NCBI RefSeq assembly: GCF_900094595.1
Contig: NZ_FMAD01000011.1
Span: 1-64,000 of the forward strand
Length of the DNA: 64,000 bases
DNA from: Cupriavidus alkaliphilus
GTDB lineage: Bacteria; Pseudomonadota; Gammaproteobacteria; Burkholderiales; Burkholderiaceae
Direction of reading: 5' to 3'
Shown: piece after piece, positions 43,449 to 52,153 of the stretch
How positions within the stretch are numbered: position 1 is the first letter of the stretch
How the letters are laid out: every line of letters starts with the position of its first letter
Notes under the pieces: generated by a model
Told to the model about the DNA's origin: nothing
Database searches by the model: none
What the model saw: only the letters and a program-made list of their open reading frames with translations
Program-made: the position numbers and the translations under genes

Positions 43449-44045
43449 ATGAATGACACAGAAATTGAGCTGATCGACTCGGCCCGCCTGCCGACGCGAT
43501 TCGGCGACTTCACGGCGCACGCCTTCAAGGGCGCCGACTCAGGCATCGAGCACCTGGCCCTCAGCGTCGGCGATGTGGCGGGCGACAACGTGCTGATCCG
43601 CATGCATTCCGAATGCCTGACCGGTGACGTGTTCGGCTCATGCCGCTGCGATTGCGGGCCTCAGCTCGAACTCGCCATGGAAAAGATTGCCGCCGAGGGC
43701 CGCGGCATCCTGCTGTACCTGCGCGGCCACGAAGGGCGCGGCATCGGCCTGGCCGAAAAGATCCGGGCCTACCGTTTGCAAGACGGCGGCCTCGACACGG
43801 TCGACGCCAACCTGGCGCTGGGCCAGGCCATCGACGCCCGCAACTATGCCTTTGCCGCGGACCTGCTGCACCAGTGGGGCGTCAAGTCGGTGCGCCTGAT
43901 GAGCAACAACCCGCTGAAGGCCGCCGCGCTGGAAAAGGCGGGCATTACCGTCTCGGAGCAACTGCGCCACATCGTGCCGTCCAACGCCGAAAACGAGAAA
44001 TACCTGGCGACCAAGCGCACGCGGATGGGGCATCTGCTGGACTAA
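43449..44045 (+). CDS. ribA: GTP cyclohydrolase II
   Basis: A 198-residue stand-alone enzyme opening the imidazole ring of GTP in the first step of riboflavin synthesis. Zinc cysteines are C56, C67 and C69 in HSECLTGDVFGSCRCDC, and the active segment is LYLRGHEGRGIGLAEKIRAY. DTVDANLALG and LMSNNPLKAAALEKAGI follow in the usual order. The ATG at 43449 is favoured; TTG 43431 would add six residues. This is the canonical paralogue to compare with the URC1-like protein at 22242-23480. No other rib genes are adjacent. Confidence 0.95.
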   Translation: MNDTEIELIDSARLPTRFGDFTAHAFKGADSGIEHLALSVGDVAGDNVLIRMHSECLTGDVFGSCRCDCGPQLELAMEKIAAEGRGILLYLRGHEGRGIGLAEKIRAYRLQDGGLDTVDANLALGQAIDARNYAFAADLLHQWGVKSVRLMSNNPLKAAALEKAGITVSEQLRHIVPSNAENEKYLATKRTRMGHLLD

Positions 44046-44154
44046 GCGCCGCCGCGGGTGGCTGCCCGGTGGCCGAGGGGCAGGCCACGCCAGTTGAGCC
44101 AGCCTGATCTGGCAGCTCGCCCAGGCTCCCGCGTCTTTTTTCTTCGCCGACCCC

Positions 44155-45354
44155 ATGTTCTGGATACTCGCCGCGATTGCCGTGCTGGTTGCCAGCCAGG
44201 TTGTGTCGGGCTGGTAGGTGGCTGTGCTGGCGGTCCTGATCTGGGCTGGCGAGGTGCTGCTGGTCGTTCTGGCGGGCCGGTGGCTCGGCGACGCCGAGGG
44301 TAAGCGGCTTCCGGTCTCGGCGGATTCCCCGGGGTCTTGCGACACGGCTCGCCGCGTCGCCGTGCAGCCCTCCGCGCCTGGCGTGGTACAGGGTTCAGCG
44401 CCGTCCGGGACGGCAGTCGCAACGCCACACCCGGCCCCCATGGCAACGGCTGGCACCTGCCACTCGACGTCTTCGGCATTTCGTTCAACGAACGCTGGCC
44501 GCGTACGGACATCTGCGCCACCCGCGAGTACTTCCTGCGTGCCGGCGACCGCCTGCTGCTGCGCTACGCTCCCGCGGCCGCGACGCCGGCCGGGCAATCC
44601 TGGTACTGCGACGTCTCAGGACGCTGGCGCGATGGCGGCCTGCCGCGCCGGGAGGTCAGGGTGAGTGCCGCGCGCTTCGCGTGCATCCCCATACTGCATG
44701 ACGGCGTCTACGAGATCGGCGTGGGCCAGGGCGACCCGTCCGGGACCGAGCACGGCCAGATCGAGGCGTGGCTGGAGACGGACTCGCCCGACCGCCTGGC
44801 GCAATGCAACGCGCCACAGCAGGAGAGCGGCGCCAGCTGGCGCTGCGACGCACACGGACTGGGAGGCCGAGCGGCGCCACGTCTTCCGCTATTACCTGCA
44901 GTTGTGCCAGGGCGATGTGCTGGCCATCGAATACGCCTGGCGCCCTGCGACGTTCGGCGTGCCGATGGAGGACGGCAACGGCATCTCGTTTACGGACGGC
45001 GAGCTTGAGCTGACCCAGTTCGTGCGCTCGCCGACGCTGCTCAGCGTGCATACCGGATGGAGCGGGGTCGGCGAGGAAATGTCTCGCGTGATGACGGTGA
45101 CCTGTCCCGGAGACGGCTTCTTCCAGGTCGAACTCACGCTCTATGGGCCGGCGGCATGGCGGACCAGGCCGTCACCGGACTTCCTGCAATTGCGTGTGCT
45201 GGGCGTGCTGCTGCGCCGCCCGGAGCAGGTCCGCGATTTCAGCCTGGTCGACGGCTGGGTGGAAGACTGGTATCGGCGTACGGTGCCGGTGCCGCGTCAT
45301 GCGCTGGCCCCGCCGCATGCCGGCACGCAGCAAGCATCCGGCTCCTCGGCTTGA
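44155..45354 (+). pseudogene. Decayed hypothetical gene (in-frame stop and two frameshifts)
   Basis: Coding character continues through this region but in shifting frames. An ATG at 44155 gives MFWILAAIAVLVASQVVSGW, then a TAG at 44215-44217; the same frame resumes with VAVLAVLIWAGEVLLVVLAGRWLGDAEG. From about 44430 the coding signal is in another frame (GNGWHLPLDVFGISFNERWPRTDICATREYFLRAGDRLLLRY onward). At about 44857-44866 it returns to the first frame: SWRCDA leads into DWEAERRHVFRYYLQLCQGDVLAIEYAWR, ending at 45354. The product would have been a two-helix membrane protein with a large soluble domain containing two related segments (SWYCDVSG and SWRCDA). Sequencing error could explain some of the defects. 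Confidence 0.55.
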
Positions 45355-45397
45355 TCGGATGCGCGGCGCGCTGCCTGCCCCAAAGTGATCGGCCCAT

Positions 45398-45418
45398 ATA
45401 GTTGCCAATGGAAACTAT
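45398..45418. promoter_or_regulatory. Possible MarR operator
   Basis: ATAGTT-N9-AACTAT is an inverted repeat 40 bp upstream of the marR-like ATG, next to a repeated GCCCATA. AT-rich palindromes of this size are typical MarR sites. Autoregulation is likely but unproven. Confidence 0.5.
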
Positions 45419-45457
45419 TGCCCATAGAATCCATTTGCCGCTCCACCTACAGCCCCT

Positions 45458-45934
45458 ATGTCCAACGCCACCCGCACCCACTCGATCCTCGAGTTCATGT
45501 CGTTCCGCCTGAACCGGCTCTGCGAAATGACGAAGAATTCGGCCTCCGGCTTCTACGAGCGTGAATTCGGCATCGGCCTGCGCGAACTGCGTGTGCTGCG
45601 TTTCGCCGGGCTGGAGCCGGGGTTGACGCTGACGCGCTTGATGGAACTGGTGCTGCTGGAAAAAACGGTGACATCGAAGCTGGTCACCGCGCTGGCAAAG
45701 CGCGGCCTGCTGCGTCGTGAAGTGGGCGAAGCCGATGCCCGGCAGCTGAACCTCTACCTGACCCCGGCCGGCGAAGCGCTGGTGGCGCAGACCTACCAGC
45801 GCGGCGACATGCTGGAGAAGATGTTCCTGTCGGTGCTGACCGAGGCCGAGGTGAAAACGCTGGATCGCTGCATCGACAAGCTCACCCAAGCCCTGATCGC
45901 ACATCAGCAGGGCGCGGAGGCAGCGACGGACTGA
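45458..45934 (+). CDS. MarR-family regulator
   Basis: A 158-residue regulator. The winged-helix core is FGIGLRELRVLRFAGLEPGLTLTRLMELVLLEKTVTSKLVTALAKRGLLRREVGEADARQLNLYLTPAGEAL, with the acidic wing DAR typical of MarR. The C-terminal helices allow dimerisation. It precedes a secreted serine hydrolase by 43 bp on the same strand, so the two are probably co-transcribed and the hydrolase may be under its control. The effector is unknown. Confidence 0.9.
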   Translation: MSNATRTHSILEFMSFRLNRLCEMTKNSASGFYEREFGIGLRELRVLRFAGLEPGLTLTRLMELVLLEKTVTSKLVTALAKRGLLRREVGEADARQLNLYLTPAGEALVAQTYQRGDMLEKMFLSVLTEAEVKTLDRCIDKLTQALIAHQQGAEAATD

Positions 45935-45977
45935 GGCGAGGGCGGCGATCCCTGACAAAAATCATGAAGGAGACAGC

Positions 45978-47339
45978 ATGTCGTTGAAGCCCCATCGGAA
46001 ATCCCCGCGGCCATGGCGCCGCCTGGCTGGCGTGGCCCTGGTCGCGGCGAGCCTGCCGGCGTGGAGCCAGCCCGCCGCCCGCGCCGCTTCCGCGCCCGCC
46101 GCACCGGCGACGACGGTGGCCGCGGCGCTGGCCACCGACCCGAACGTCGTGGGCTGGATGCAAGGCTTTCCCCCGCCTCCGGACAAGCTGATCACCCACG
46201 TACCCGGGGGCAACAAGTTTCCGCGCAATCGGTGGCTGTTTTCGCACGTGCGCGAACTGGTGCCGACCGCCTCGGTATGGCGCGGTCCCGGCCCGGCCAG
46301 CACGCTGCCGCGCGCGGAACAGGCCATCGGCGCGATTCCGTTCACCGATGCCGACGGTACGCGCCGCACCTTCGACGAGATGCTGGCGCTGACCTATACC
46401 GACGGCATCCTGGTGATGCACAAGGGCACGGTCATCTACGAACGCTATTTCGGCGCGCTCGACAGCCATACGCCGCATATCGCGATGTCGGTGACCAAGT
46501 CGTTCGTCGGCACGCTGGCCGCCATGCTGGCCGCAGAAGGCAAGCTTGACCCGGCCGCGCCGGTGACGCGCTACCTGCCGGAGATGGCTGGTACCGCTTA
46601 CGGCGATGCCACGGTGCGGCAGGTCATGGACATGACCATCGGCGTGCGCTACTCCGAAGACTATGCCGATCCCAAGGCCGAGGTCTGGGACTACGCGCGC
46701 GCCGGCGGCATGCTGGCCCGGCCGGCGAATTACAACGGCCCCGGCACCTTCTATGACTTCCTGAAGACGCTGCAGAAGGACGGCACCCACGATGCCGCGT
46801 TTGCCTACAAGACGGTCAATGCCGAGGTGCTGGCGTGGATCGTGCGCCGTGCCTCGGGGCAGCCGCTGGCGAAGCTGCTGTCCGAGCGGATCTGGCAGCC
46901 GATGGGTGCCGAGCAGGACGCGTATTTCACCGTCGACAGCATCGGCACCGAATCCGGGGGCGGCGGGCTGAACACTACCCTGCGCGACCTTGCGCGCTTT
47001 GGCGAGACCATCCGCGGCAACGGGCGCTTCAATGGCAAGCAGATCATCCCGGCGTCGGTGGTGGCCGATATCCGCCGCGGCGGCAGCCGCGAACTGTTTG
47101 CCAGGTCCGGCAGCGCGGCGGCGTTGCCGGGCTGGAGCTACCGCGACATGTGGTGGGTCTCGCACGACAGCCACGGCATGTTCCAGGCCGCCGGCATCCA
47201 TGGCCAGCGCATCTACATCGACCCGCAAGCCGAGCTGACCATCGTGCGGTACGCCTCGCATCCGGTGGCCGGCAATGGGGCCAACAACGCGATCACGTTC
47301 CGGGCCTTCCGCGCGGTAGCGGAAGCGCTGGCGCGCTAG
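45978..47339 (+). CDS. Exported serine hydrolase (class C beta-lactamase/NylB-like)
   Basis: A 453-residue enzyme of the serine beta-lactamase-like family. A signal peptide ends near SLPAWSQPAARA. The catalytic S171-V-T-K174 (SxxK) is followed by YAD- and SEDY-type motifs and a GGGLNTTLRDLARFG segment, as in 6-aminohexanoate-oligomer hydrolases and esterases rather than true beta-lactamases. AAGGAGA precedes the ATG. A 26-bp palindrome spans the stop codon. The substrate is unknown; amide or ester hydrolysis in the periplasm is the safest statement. Confidence 0.85.
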   Translation: MSLKPHRKSPRPWRRLAGVALVAASLPAWSQPAARAASAPAAPATTVAAALATDPNVVGWMQGFPPPPDKLITHVPGGNKFPRNRWLFSHVRELVPTASVWRGPGPASTLPRAEQAIGAIPFTDADGTRRTFDEMLALTYTDGILVMHKGTVIYERYFGALDSHTPHIAMSVTKSFVGTLAAMLAAEGKLDPAAPVTRYLPEMAGTAYGDATVRQVMDMTIGVRYSEDYADPKAEVWDYARAGGMLARPANYNGPGTFYDFLKTLQKDGTHDAAFAYKTVNAEVLAWIVRRASGQPLAKLLSERIWQPMGAEQDAYFTVDSIGTESGGGGLNTTLRDLARFGETIRGNGRFNGKQIIPASVVADIRRGGSRELFARSGSAAALPGWSYRDMWWVSHDSHGMFQAAGIHGQRIYIDPQAELTIVRYASHPVAGNGANNAITFRAFRAVAEALAR

Positions 47340-47350
47340 CGCGCCAGCGC
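47325..47350. repeat. 26-bp perfect palindrome across a stop codon
   Basis: A GCGCTGGCGCG arm, a central CTAG and a CGCGCCAGCGC arm form a loopless inverted repeat that covers the serine-hydrolase stop TAG (47337-47339). There is no T-tract on either side. It could be a terminator-like or stabilising hairpin, or a protein site. Confidence 0.6.
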
Positions 47351-47414
47351 GAGGCGGGGCAACGGACGCGCACGGTCCGTTCTGGCTCCGCCTTGCGTTA
47401 CTGGTTCCGGTCGT

Positions 47415-47873
47415 TCACCTCGGCTGCGTAACCGCCTGCCTGGCAAACAGCTGCCAGCCCGACGGCTGATGCAGCCACACCGACAAAACCTGCAGATGCA
47501 CGGCGGTGGGGGGCTTGCCGGCGGGATGGGTATCGGCGTCGAACGTATATCGGATGGTTGCGACCTGACCGGCCACGTCGATCTTCTGGTCGGTGAAGTC
47601 AAGCCGTGTGAATTTCGAGGTGCCGGTGAGGAGCGCCTTCACGAGGCTGCCCTTGGTATCGACCCTGGCCGACGAGTGGCCGTAACTCAGCTGCTCATGC
47701 AGCAAGGCGTCGAGCTGTACCGCGTCGGGTGCGAGCATGGCGGCGCGAAGCCTTTCGTTGGCCGCGGCGAGTTGCTGGGGGGCGTCCAATGTCTGTGCGT
47801 GCAGCGCGGGCGATGTCGCCACGACGAGGGCAGGCAGCAGCGTACGCAGGGTCCGGGAAAGCAGTGCGGTCAT
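47415..47873 (-). CDS. DUF4440/SnoaL-like exported protein
   Basis: A 152-residue NTF2-like-fold protein with a signal peptide ending ALHAQ (residue 27). The mature part, AANERLRAAMLAPDAVQLDALLHEQLSYGHSSARVDTKGSLVKALLTG and AGQVATIRYTFDAD...VLSVWLHQPSGWQLFARQ, fits the DUF4440 pattern, a fold used for ligand binding or small-molecule catalysis. It follows the Bug-receptor gene after 33 bp and is probably in the same operon. No catalytic residues can be named. Confidence 0.75.
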   Translation of the reverse strand: MTALLSRTLRTLLPALVVATSPALHAQTLDAPQQLAAANERLRAAMLAPDAVQLDALLHEQLSYGHSSARVDTKGSLVKALLTGTSKFTRLDFTDQKIDVAGQVATIRYTFDADTHPAGKPPTAVHLQVLSVWLHQPSGWQLFARQAVTQPR

Positions 47874-47906
47874 GGTGTCTCCTTGCTTCGTTTTTGCCTG
47901 TGTCGA

Positions 47907-48908
47907 TCATTCCGCCTTGATGCTCTGCTCGCGGATGACCTTGGCATACCGTGTGGTATCCCGTGCCATCACCGACGCAAACGCCTCTGGCGTGCTGCCG
48001 GATGGCACGGCACCCTGATCGGCAAGCGTCTGCTTCACCTTCGGATCGGCCAAGGCGGTGCGCACGTCCTGCGCAATCTTGCTGACGATGGCAGGCGGCG
48101 TGCCGGCGGGGGCCAGCATGCCTATCCACGAGATCGACTCGTAGCCCGGCAGCCCGGCTTCGGCCACGGTCGGCACCTCGGGCATGAGCGGTGCGCGCTT
48201 GCCGCTGGTCACGGCCACGGGCTTGAGCTTGCCGCCTTTGATCAGGCCCATGGTTTCGTAGAGCGTCGCAAAGGCGTAGTTCACGTGCCCCGCCATCACG
48301 TCCGCCACCGCCGGGCCGCCTCCCTTGTAGGCAACGTGCAGCATGTCGACGCCGGCCTGGCGGGCAAAGATGGCGCCGGCAAGGTGCATCGAGCTGCCGC
48401 TGCCGGAGCTGCCGTAGGTGACCTTGCCCGGTTCGCGCTTGCCCGCGGCGATGGCCAGCGGCACAGTGTTGGCGGCGTTGCCGCTGGCGGTCACCATCAC
48501 CAGTGGCAGTTCTGCCACCAGCGACACCGGCGCGAAGTCCTTGACGGCGTTGTAGGGCACCGTCTTGTACAGCGAAGGGTTGATCGAATGCGTACCGATG
48601 TTGCCCATCAGCAGGGTGTAGCCATCCGGCTTCGCCCGCGCCACGTAAGCGCTGCCGATCTGCCCGGCAGCGCCTGGCTTGTTCTCGATGATGACGGCGT
48701 GGCCCCACAGTTCGCCCAGGCGCTGTGCGATCAGCCGTGCGCCGGTGTCGGTGCCGCCGCCCGGCGGGAAAGGCACGACGATAGTGACCGGCCGCTCGGG
48801 ATAAGTGCCCGCGTGTGCCTGCGGCGCGACGGCAACGACAGCTGTCACTGCCAGCAAGCCTGGCGCAAGCATTGAAAGGGAGCGGGCGAATGGAACGCGG
48901 TATGGCAT
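47907..48908 (-). CDS. Bug/TctC-type periplasmic solute receptor
   Basis: A 333-residue periplasmic receptor of the tripartite tricarboxylate transport family. The signal peptide ends PQAHAG; the fold starts YPERPVTIVVPFPPGGGTDTGARLIAQRLG and has GAAGQIGSAYVARAKPDGYTLLMG, the usual ligand loops, and VAYKGGGPAVADVMAGHV. No TctA/TctB membrane genes are adjacent, as is common for orphan Bug proteins in beta-proteobacteria. The organic acid bound cannot be deduced; the adjacent 2-hydroxyacid dehydrogenase suggests a hydroxy- or ketoacid. Confidence 0.9.
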   Translation of the reverse strand: MPYRVPFARSLSMLAPGLLAVTAVVAVAPQAHAGTYPERPVTIVVPFPPGGGTDTGARLIAQRLGELWGHAVIIENKPGAAGQIGSAYVARAKPDGYTLLMGNIGTHSINPSLYKTVPYNAVKDFAPVSLVAELPLVMVTASGNAANTVPLAIAAGKREPGKVTYGSSGSGSSMHLAGAIFARQAGVDMLHVAYKGGGPAVADVMAGHVNYAFATLYETMGLIKGGKLKPVAVTSGKRAPLMPEVPTVAEAGLPGYESISWIGMLAPAGTPPAIVSKIAQDVRTALADPKVKQTLADQGAVPSGSTPEAFASVMARDTTRYAKVIREQSIKAE

Positions 48909-48991
48909 GAGTGTCTCCGGGAAATTTTCATGGCGCTCTTGGCTGGCGCCTGTTGCATGAAGCGACGGTCGTCGGCGCGCACGGGCGGGGC

Positions 48992-49930
48992 CTAGGCCAG
49001 CACGGTGTCAGGCGGGCGCTGGCCGGCCAGGCTGGCGCGGAGATTGGCCAGCACGATCTCGCCCATCGCGTCGCGGGTTTCCCAGGTGGCGCTGGCGCGA
49101 TGGGGCTGGACGACCACGTTGTCCATCTGGAGGAGGGCGGCGGGCACGGCGGGTTCATCGGCGAAGACATCCAGTCCGGCGCCGGCGATGCGACCGGATG
49201 CCAGCGCACGCACCAGTTCCGGCTCGTCCACCAGCCTGCCGCGCGCCACGTTGACCAGTACGCCGTGCTTCCCGAGCGCGTCCAGCACGGCGGCATCGAC
49301 CACCGGCTTCGCGCCATCGGCGGACGCGGCCAGGACCAGGGCGTCGCAGTTGGCAGCCAGCGTGGCGATGTCCGGCATAAAGGTGTAAGGCACGTCGGAG
49401 AAGGCGCGCAGGTCGGTGTACGACACCGCGCAGTCGAAGGCCGCCGCGCGCACGGCAATGGCCCGGCCCACGCGGCCGAGGCCGACGATGCCGACGCGTT
49501 TGCCGCTGAAGCGATGGGCCAGCGGCAGCGGGGCCTTGCCCCACTGGCCGGCACGCACGTAGCGCTCGGCCTGCGTCAGGCGGCGGTACACGGCGATCAG
49601 CAGGCAGAGCGCCTGGTCGGCGACGTCAGCGGTCAGCACGTTGGGCGTGGTGGTCACGTGGATGCCGCGCTCGCGTGCATAGGGCAGGTCCACCGCGTCG
49701 GTGCCGACGCCCGCGACCGCCACGATCTTCAGGGCCGGCAAGCGCCGCATCTGGGCTTCCTTGAGGCCGAGCGAGCCGCCGGTGACGACCGCCTCGATGC
49801 GCGGGCCGATCTCGTCGAGCAGTGCGTCGGGCGTGGTGGCGCCATACAGGCGGTGAATCTCGTAGTCGGCCTGCAGCCTGGTTTCCAGGCTGGGCACGAC
49901 GGGCTGTGTCAGCAGAATGGCGCGTTTCAC
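48992..49930 (-). CDS. D-2-hydroxyacid dehydrogenase (GhrB/hydroxypyruvate reductase-like)
   Basis: A 312-residue NAD(P)H-dependent enzyme interconverting 2-oxo- and 2-hydroxyacids. The cofactor motif is GVGLGRVGRAI-like (VGIVGLGRVGRAIAVRAAAF). The catalytic set of the family is visible: an arginine in VNVARGRLVDE, a glutamate region VFADEPAVP, and a histidine in VVQPHRASATWETRDAM. The start is uncertain: GTG 49930 gives the family-like start KRAILLTQPV, TTG 49981 would add 17 residues. It is divergent from the LysR gene and lies upstream of the Bug-receptor gene. Confidence 0.85.
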   Translation of the reverse strand: MKRAILLTQPVVPSLETRLQADYEIHRLYGATTPDALLDEIGPRIEAVVTGGSLGLKEAQMRRLPALKIVAVAGVGTDAVDLPYARERGIHVTTTPNVLTADVADQALCLLIAVYRRLTQAERYVRAGQWGKAPLPLAHRFSGKRVGIVGLGRVGRAIAVRAAAFDCAVSYTDLRAFSDVPYTFMPDIATLAANCDALVLAASADGAKPVVDAAVLDALGKHGVLVNVARGRLVDEPELVRALASGRIAGAGLDVFADEPAVPAALLQMDNVVVQPHRASATWETRDAMGEIVLANLRASLAGQRPPDTVLA

Positions 49931-50014
49931 TGGCGGGCATGAAGTCGGGTTGGAATGGGCCGAGTATAGAAACGCGATCAATGCATGTCTAAGCTATAAT
50001 TTGCAATGATCAAT

Positions 50015-50025
50015 CCAATAATTGG
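50015..50025. promoter_or_regulatory. Palindrome between the hydroxyacid dehydrogenase and LysR genes
   Basis: CCAAT-A-ATTGG is a perfect inverted repeat 8 bp before the LysR ATG in an AT-rich divergent promoter region. A LysR-type autoregulatory site is plausible. Confidence 0.45.
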
Positions 50026-50033
50026 CATGATCC

Positions 50034-50969
50034 ATGGTTCCCGACCTTAACCAGTTGCGCTGCTTCATCGCCGTGGGCGAAGAGCTGCATTTCGGCCGTG
50101 CAGCCGCCAGGCTGTTCATGACCCAATCGCCGCTGAGCCGGCAGATCCGGCTGCTTGAGGAGACCCTCGGCGTGCGGCTGTTCGAGCGCAATAGCCGCGC
50201 GGTGCGGCTTACCGCCGCCGGCGCCGCGCTGCTCGACGACGCCCGGCGCCTGCTGGCGCTGGCGGGACACGCGGTCGACACGGCGCGCCGGATCGACAAA
50301 GGCGTGAGCGGCAAGGTGCGGATCGGTTTTACCGCGGTAGCGGGCTACGATCTCGTGCCGAACCTCATCGCAGAGGCCGGCGAGGCGCTACCGGAGATCG
50401 AGGCAACCCTGCATGAAATGGTCACGGTCGCGCAGGTCAGTGCGCTGCAAGCGGGCACCATCGACCTCGGCTTTATGCGGCCCATCGCTGACATGGACCC
50501 CGAACTGCAATGGCGCCTGGCAGTCAGCGAGCCGTTGCACCTGGCAATGCCGGCGGGGCACGCGCTGGCGCAGCGCAAGCAAATCGGCAGCAAGGACCTG
50601 GCGGGCCTGCCGTTCATCCAGTACTCCGCTACCGAGGGCAAGTATTTTCACGACCTCATCGGTTCGGTGCTGGCGGGCACGGCCAGGCCGCCGCGGGTCG
50701 TTCAGCAGATGAGCCAGACCCACAGCGTGATCGCCCTGGTCCGCGCGGGCCTTGGCGTGGCGCTGGTGCCAGCGTCGGCGCGCCATCTTCATTTTCCGCA
50801 CGTGCTGTTCCGGCCGATCTGGCGCGACGACGTGCGCGCCGAATTGCATCTGATCTGGCGCGAAGCGACGCACAACCCGGCGTGTCGCGTTTTCGCGGAC
50901 TTTGCCGCCGCGTACCTGGCACGGCGGGCGGAACAGCCTGTTGCTGCTTCGGTTCGGCAAGACGGCTAA
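50034..50969 (+). CDS. LysR-type regulator
   Basis: A 311-residue regulator. The N-terminus, LNQLRCFIAVGEELHFGRAAARLFMTQSPLSRQIRLLEETLGVRLFERNSRAVRLTAAGAALL, is the CatR/BenM/CbbR-like class typical of aromatic-acid regulators. The effector domain contains VRIGFTAVAGYDLVPNLI and HSVIALVRAGLGVALVPASA. It is divergent from the dehydrogenase and lies ahead of the dioxygenase operon, so it could regulate either. The effector is unknown. Confidence 0.9.
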   Translation: MVPDLNQLRCFIAVGEELHFGRAAARLFMTQSPLSRQIRLLEETLGVRLFERNSRAVRLTAAGAALLDDARRLLALAGHAVDTARRIDKGVSGKVRIGFTAVAGYDLVPNLIAEAGEALPEIEATLHEMVTVAQVSALQAGTIDLGFMRPIADMDPELQWRLAVSEPLHLAMPAGHALAQRKQIGSKDLAGLPFIQYSATEGKYFHDLIGSVLAGTARPPRVVQQMSQTHSVIALVRAGLGVALVPASARHLHFPHVLFRPIWRDDVRAELHLIWREATHNPACRVFADFAAAYLARRAEQPVAASVRQDG

Positions 50970-51148
50970 CAGCGGGTCGCAAACCGGTTGCTATCTCCGC
51001 ACTTTGGTATGCCTACGGGTATCTCCTAGCTCCGCGCCGTAGTGCCTTGAATCTATTGAGCTAACCGCGGCCGTCGTGCCATCCGGCCCGTACTGCGCAG
51101 GGAAATCCGCCTTGACCGGATTTCCCCGGCGACGATAATGCAAAGCAC

Positions 51149-51162
51149 TGCAAACGTTTGCA
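51149..51162. promoter_or_regulatory. LacI-family operator 1 (dioxygenase operon)
   Basis: TGCAAACGTTTGCA is a perfect 14-bp palindrome fitting the LacI-family pattern TGNAANCGNTTNCA. It ends 11 bp before the dioxygenase ATG and adjoins its ribosome site. A copy differing in one base lies at 55199-55212, and a LacI-type gene follows at 57513. Confidence 0.83.
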
Positions 51163-51173
51163 AGGGAGGGCGA

Positions 51174-52112
51174 ATGGAAACCTACGTAGAACACGGGCAG
51201 CGATCCTCGGACGGTCCGCTTGCACTGGTCGACGACGAGCAGTCGGTCACGCGCATCGTCGAGGGCGCGATGGCGGATACGTCCGATCCGCGCTTGCGCT
51301 TTGTCATGGGGGCGCTGGTGCGGCACCTGCATGCCTTCCTGCGGGAGGCGCGACTGACCGATGCGGAATACGAGTTCGCGCTCGAGTTCGTCGCCCGCCT
51401 GGGTCAAGCCACGCATGCCACGCACAACGAAGTCGTGCTGGCCGCGGACGTGCTCGGGCTGTCGACCCTGGTGACCGTGATGAACAACGGCACACGGCAC
51501 GGACGCACGCCGGGCGCGCTGCTGGGTCCGTTCTATCGCGCCAACGCGCCGCGCTATGCGTGCGGCGACTGCGTGGTGCAGGACAACCCGCCCGGCCTGC
51601 CGCTGTTCGTCAGCGGCACCGTGCGTGCCACCGATGGCACGCCGCTGCCGGGGGCGCTGGTCGAGGTCTGGCAGGCTTCGCCGGTGGGGCTCTACGACAA
51701 CCAGGATCCGAACCAGCCAGACCGCAATCTGCGCGGCTGCTTCCATGCCGACGAAGGCGGTCACTACCATTTCCGCTCCGTGCGCCCGGCGGGCTATCCG
51801 GTGCCGACCGACGGCCCGGTAGGCACCTTGCTCGCCGCGCAGCGGCGCCATCCGTACCGGCCGGCGCATATCCATTTCATCGTCGCGGCGCCGGGCTACC
51901 GCACGCTGGTGACGCAGGTATTCGCCGACGAACCGGCCCAGCTGGAATCCGATGTCACCTTTGGCGTGCACCGGCAGCTGGTCGGCCAACTGCAGCGTCA
52001 CGATCACGGGTACAGCCCCTGGGGCAACGTGCCGGCTCCATTCTTTACGCTCGCGTTCGATTTCACGCTCGAGCCGGGCGAGCAGACCTTTCCCAAGCCG
52101 CCCATCGACTGA
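51174..52112 (+). CDS. Intradiol ring-cleavage dioxygenase (hydroxyquinol/catechol type)
   Basis: A 312-residue Fe(III) enzyme cleaving a vicinal diol ring between the hydroxyls. An N-terminal helical dimerisation domain (residues about 1-105) is followed by the catalytic domain, with LLGPFYRANAPRY and GALVEVWQASPVGLY. Ligands Y174, Y208 (GYPVPTDGP), H232 and H234 (RPAHIHF) keep the family spacing. The long N-terminal domain and sequence are closest in style to hydroxyquinol 1,2-dioxygenase, but catechol and alkyl- or chloro-substituted analogues cannot be excluded. The start at 51174 has AAGGGAGG upstream, under LacI operator 1. Confidence 0.88.
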   Translation: METYVEHGQRSSDGPLALVDDEQSVTRIVEGAMADTSDPRLRFVMGALVRHLHAFLREARLTDAEYEFALEFVARLGQATHATHNEVVLAADVLGLSTLVTVMNNGTRHGRTPGALLGPFYRANAPRYACGDCVVQDNPPGLPLFVSGTVRATDGTPLPGALVEVWQASPVGLYDNQDPNQPDRNLRGCFHADEGGHYHFRSVRPAGYPVPTDGPVGTLLAAQRRHPYRPAHIHFIVAAPGYRTLVTQVFADEPAQLESDVTFGVHRQLVGQLQRHDHGYSPWGNVPAPFFTLAFDFTLEPGEQTFPKPPID

Positions 52113-52153
52113 GCGCGGCTTCCGCATCATCCCTGACTACCCATATCCAAACC

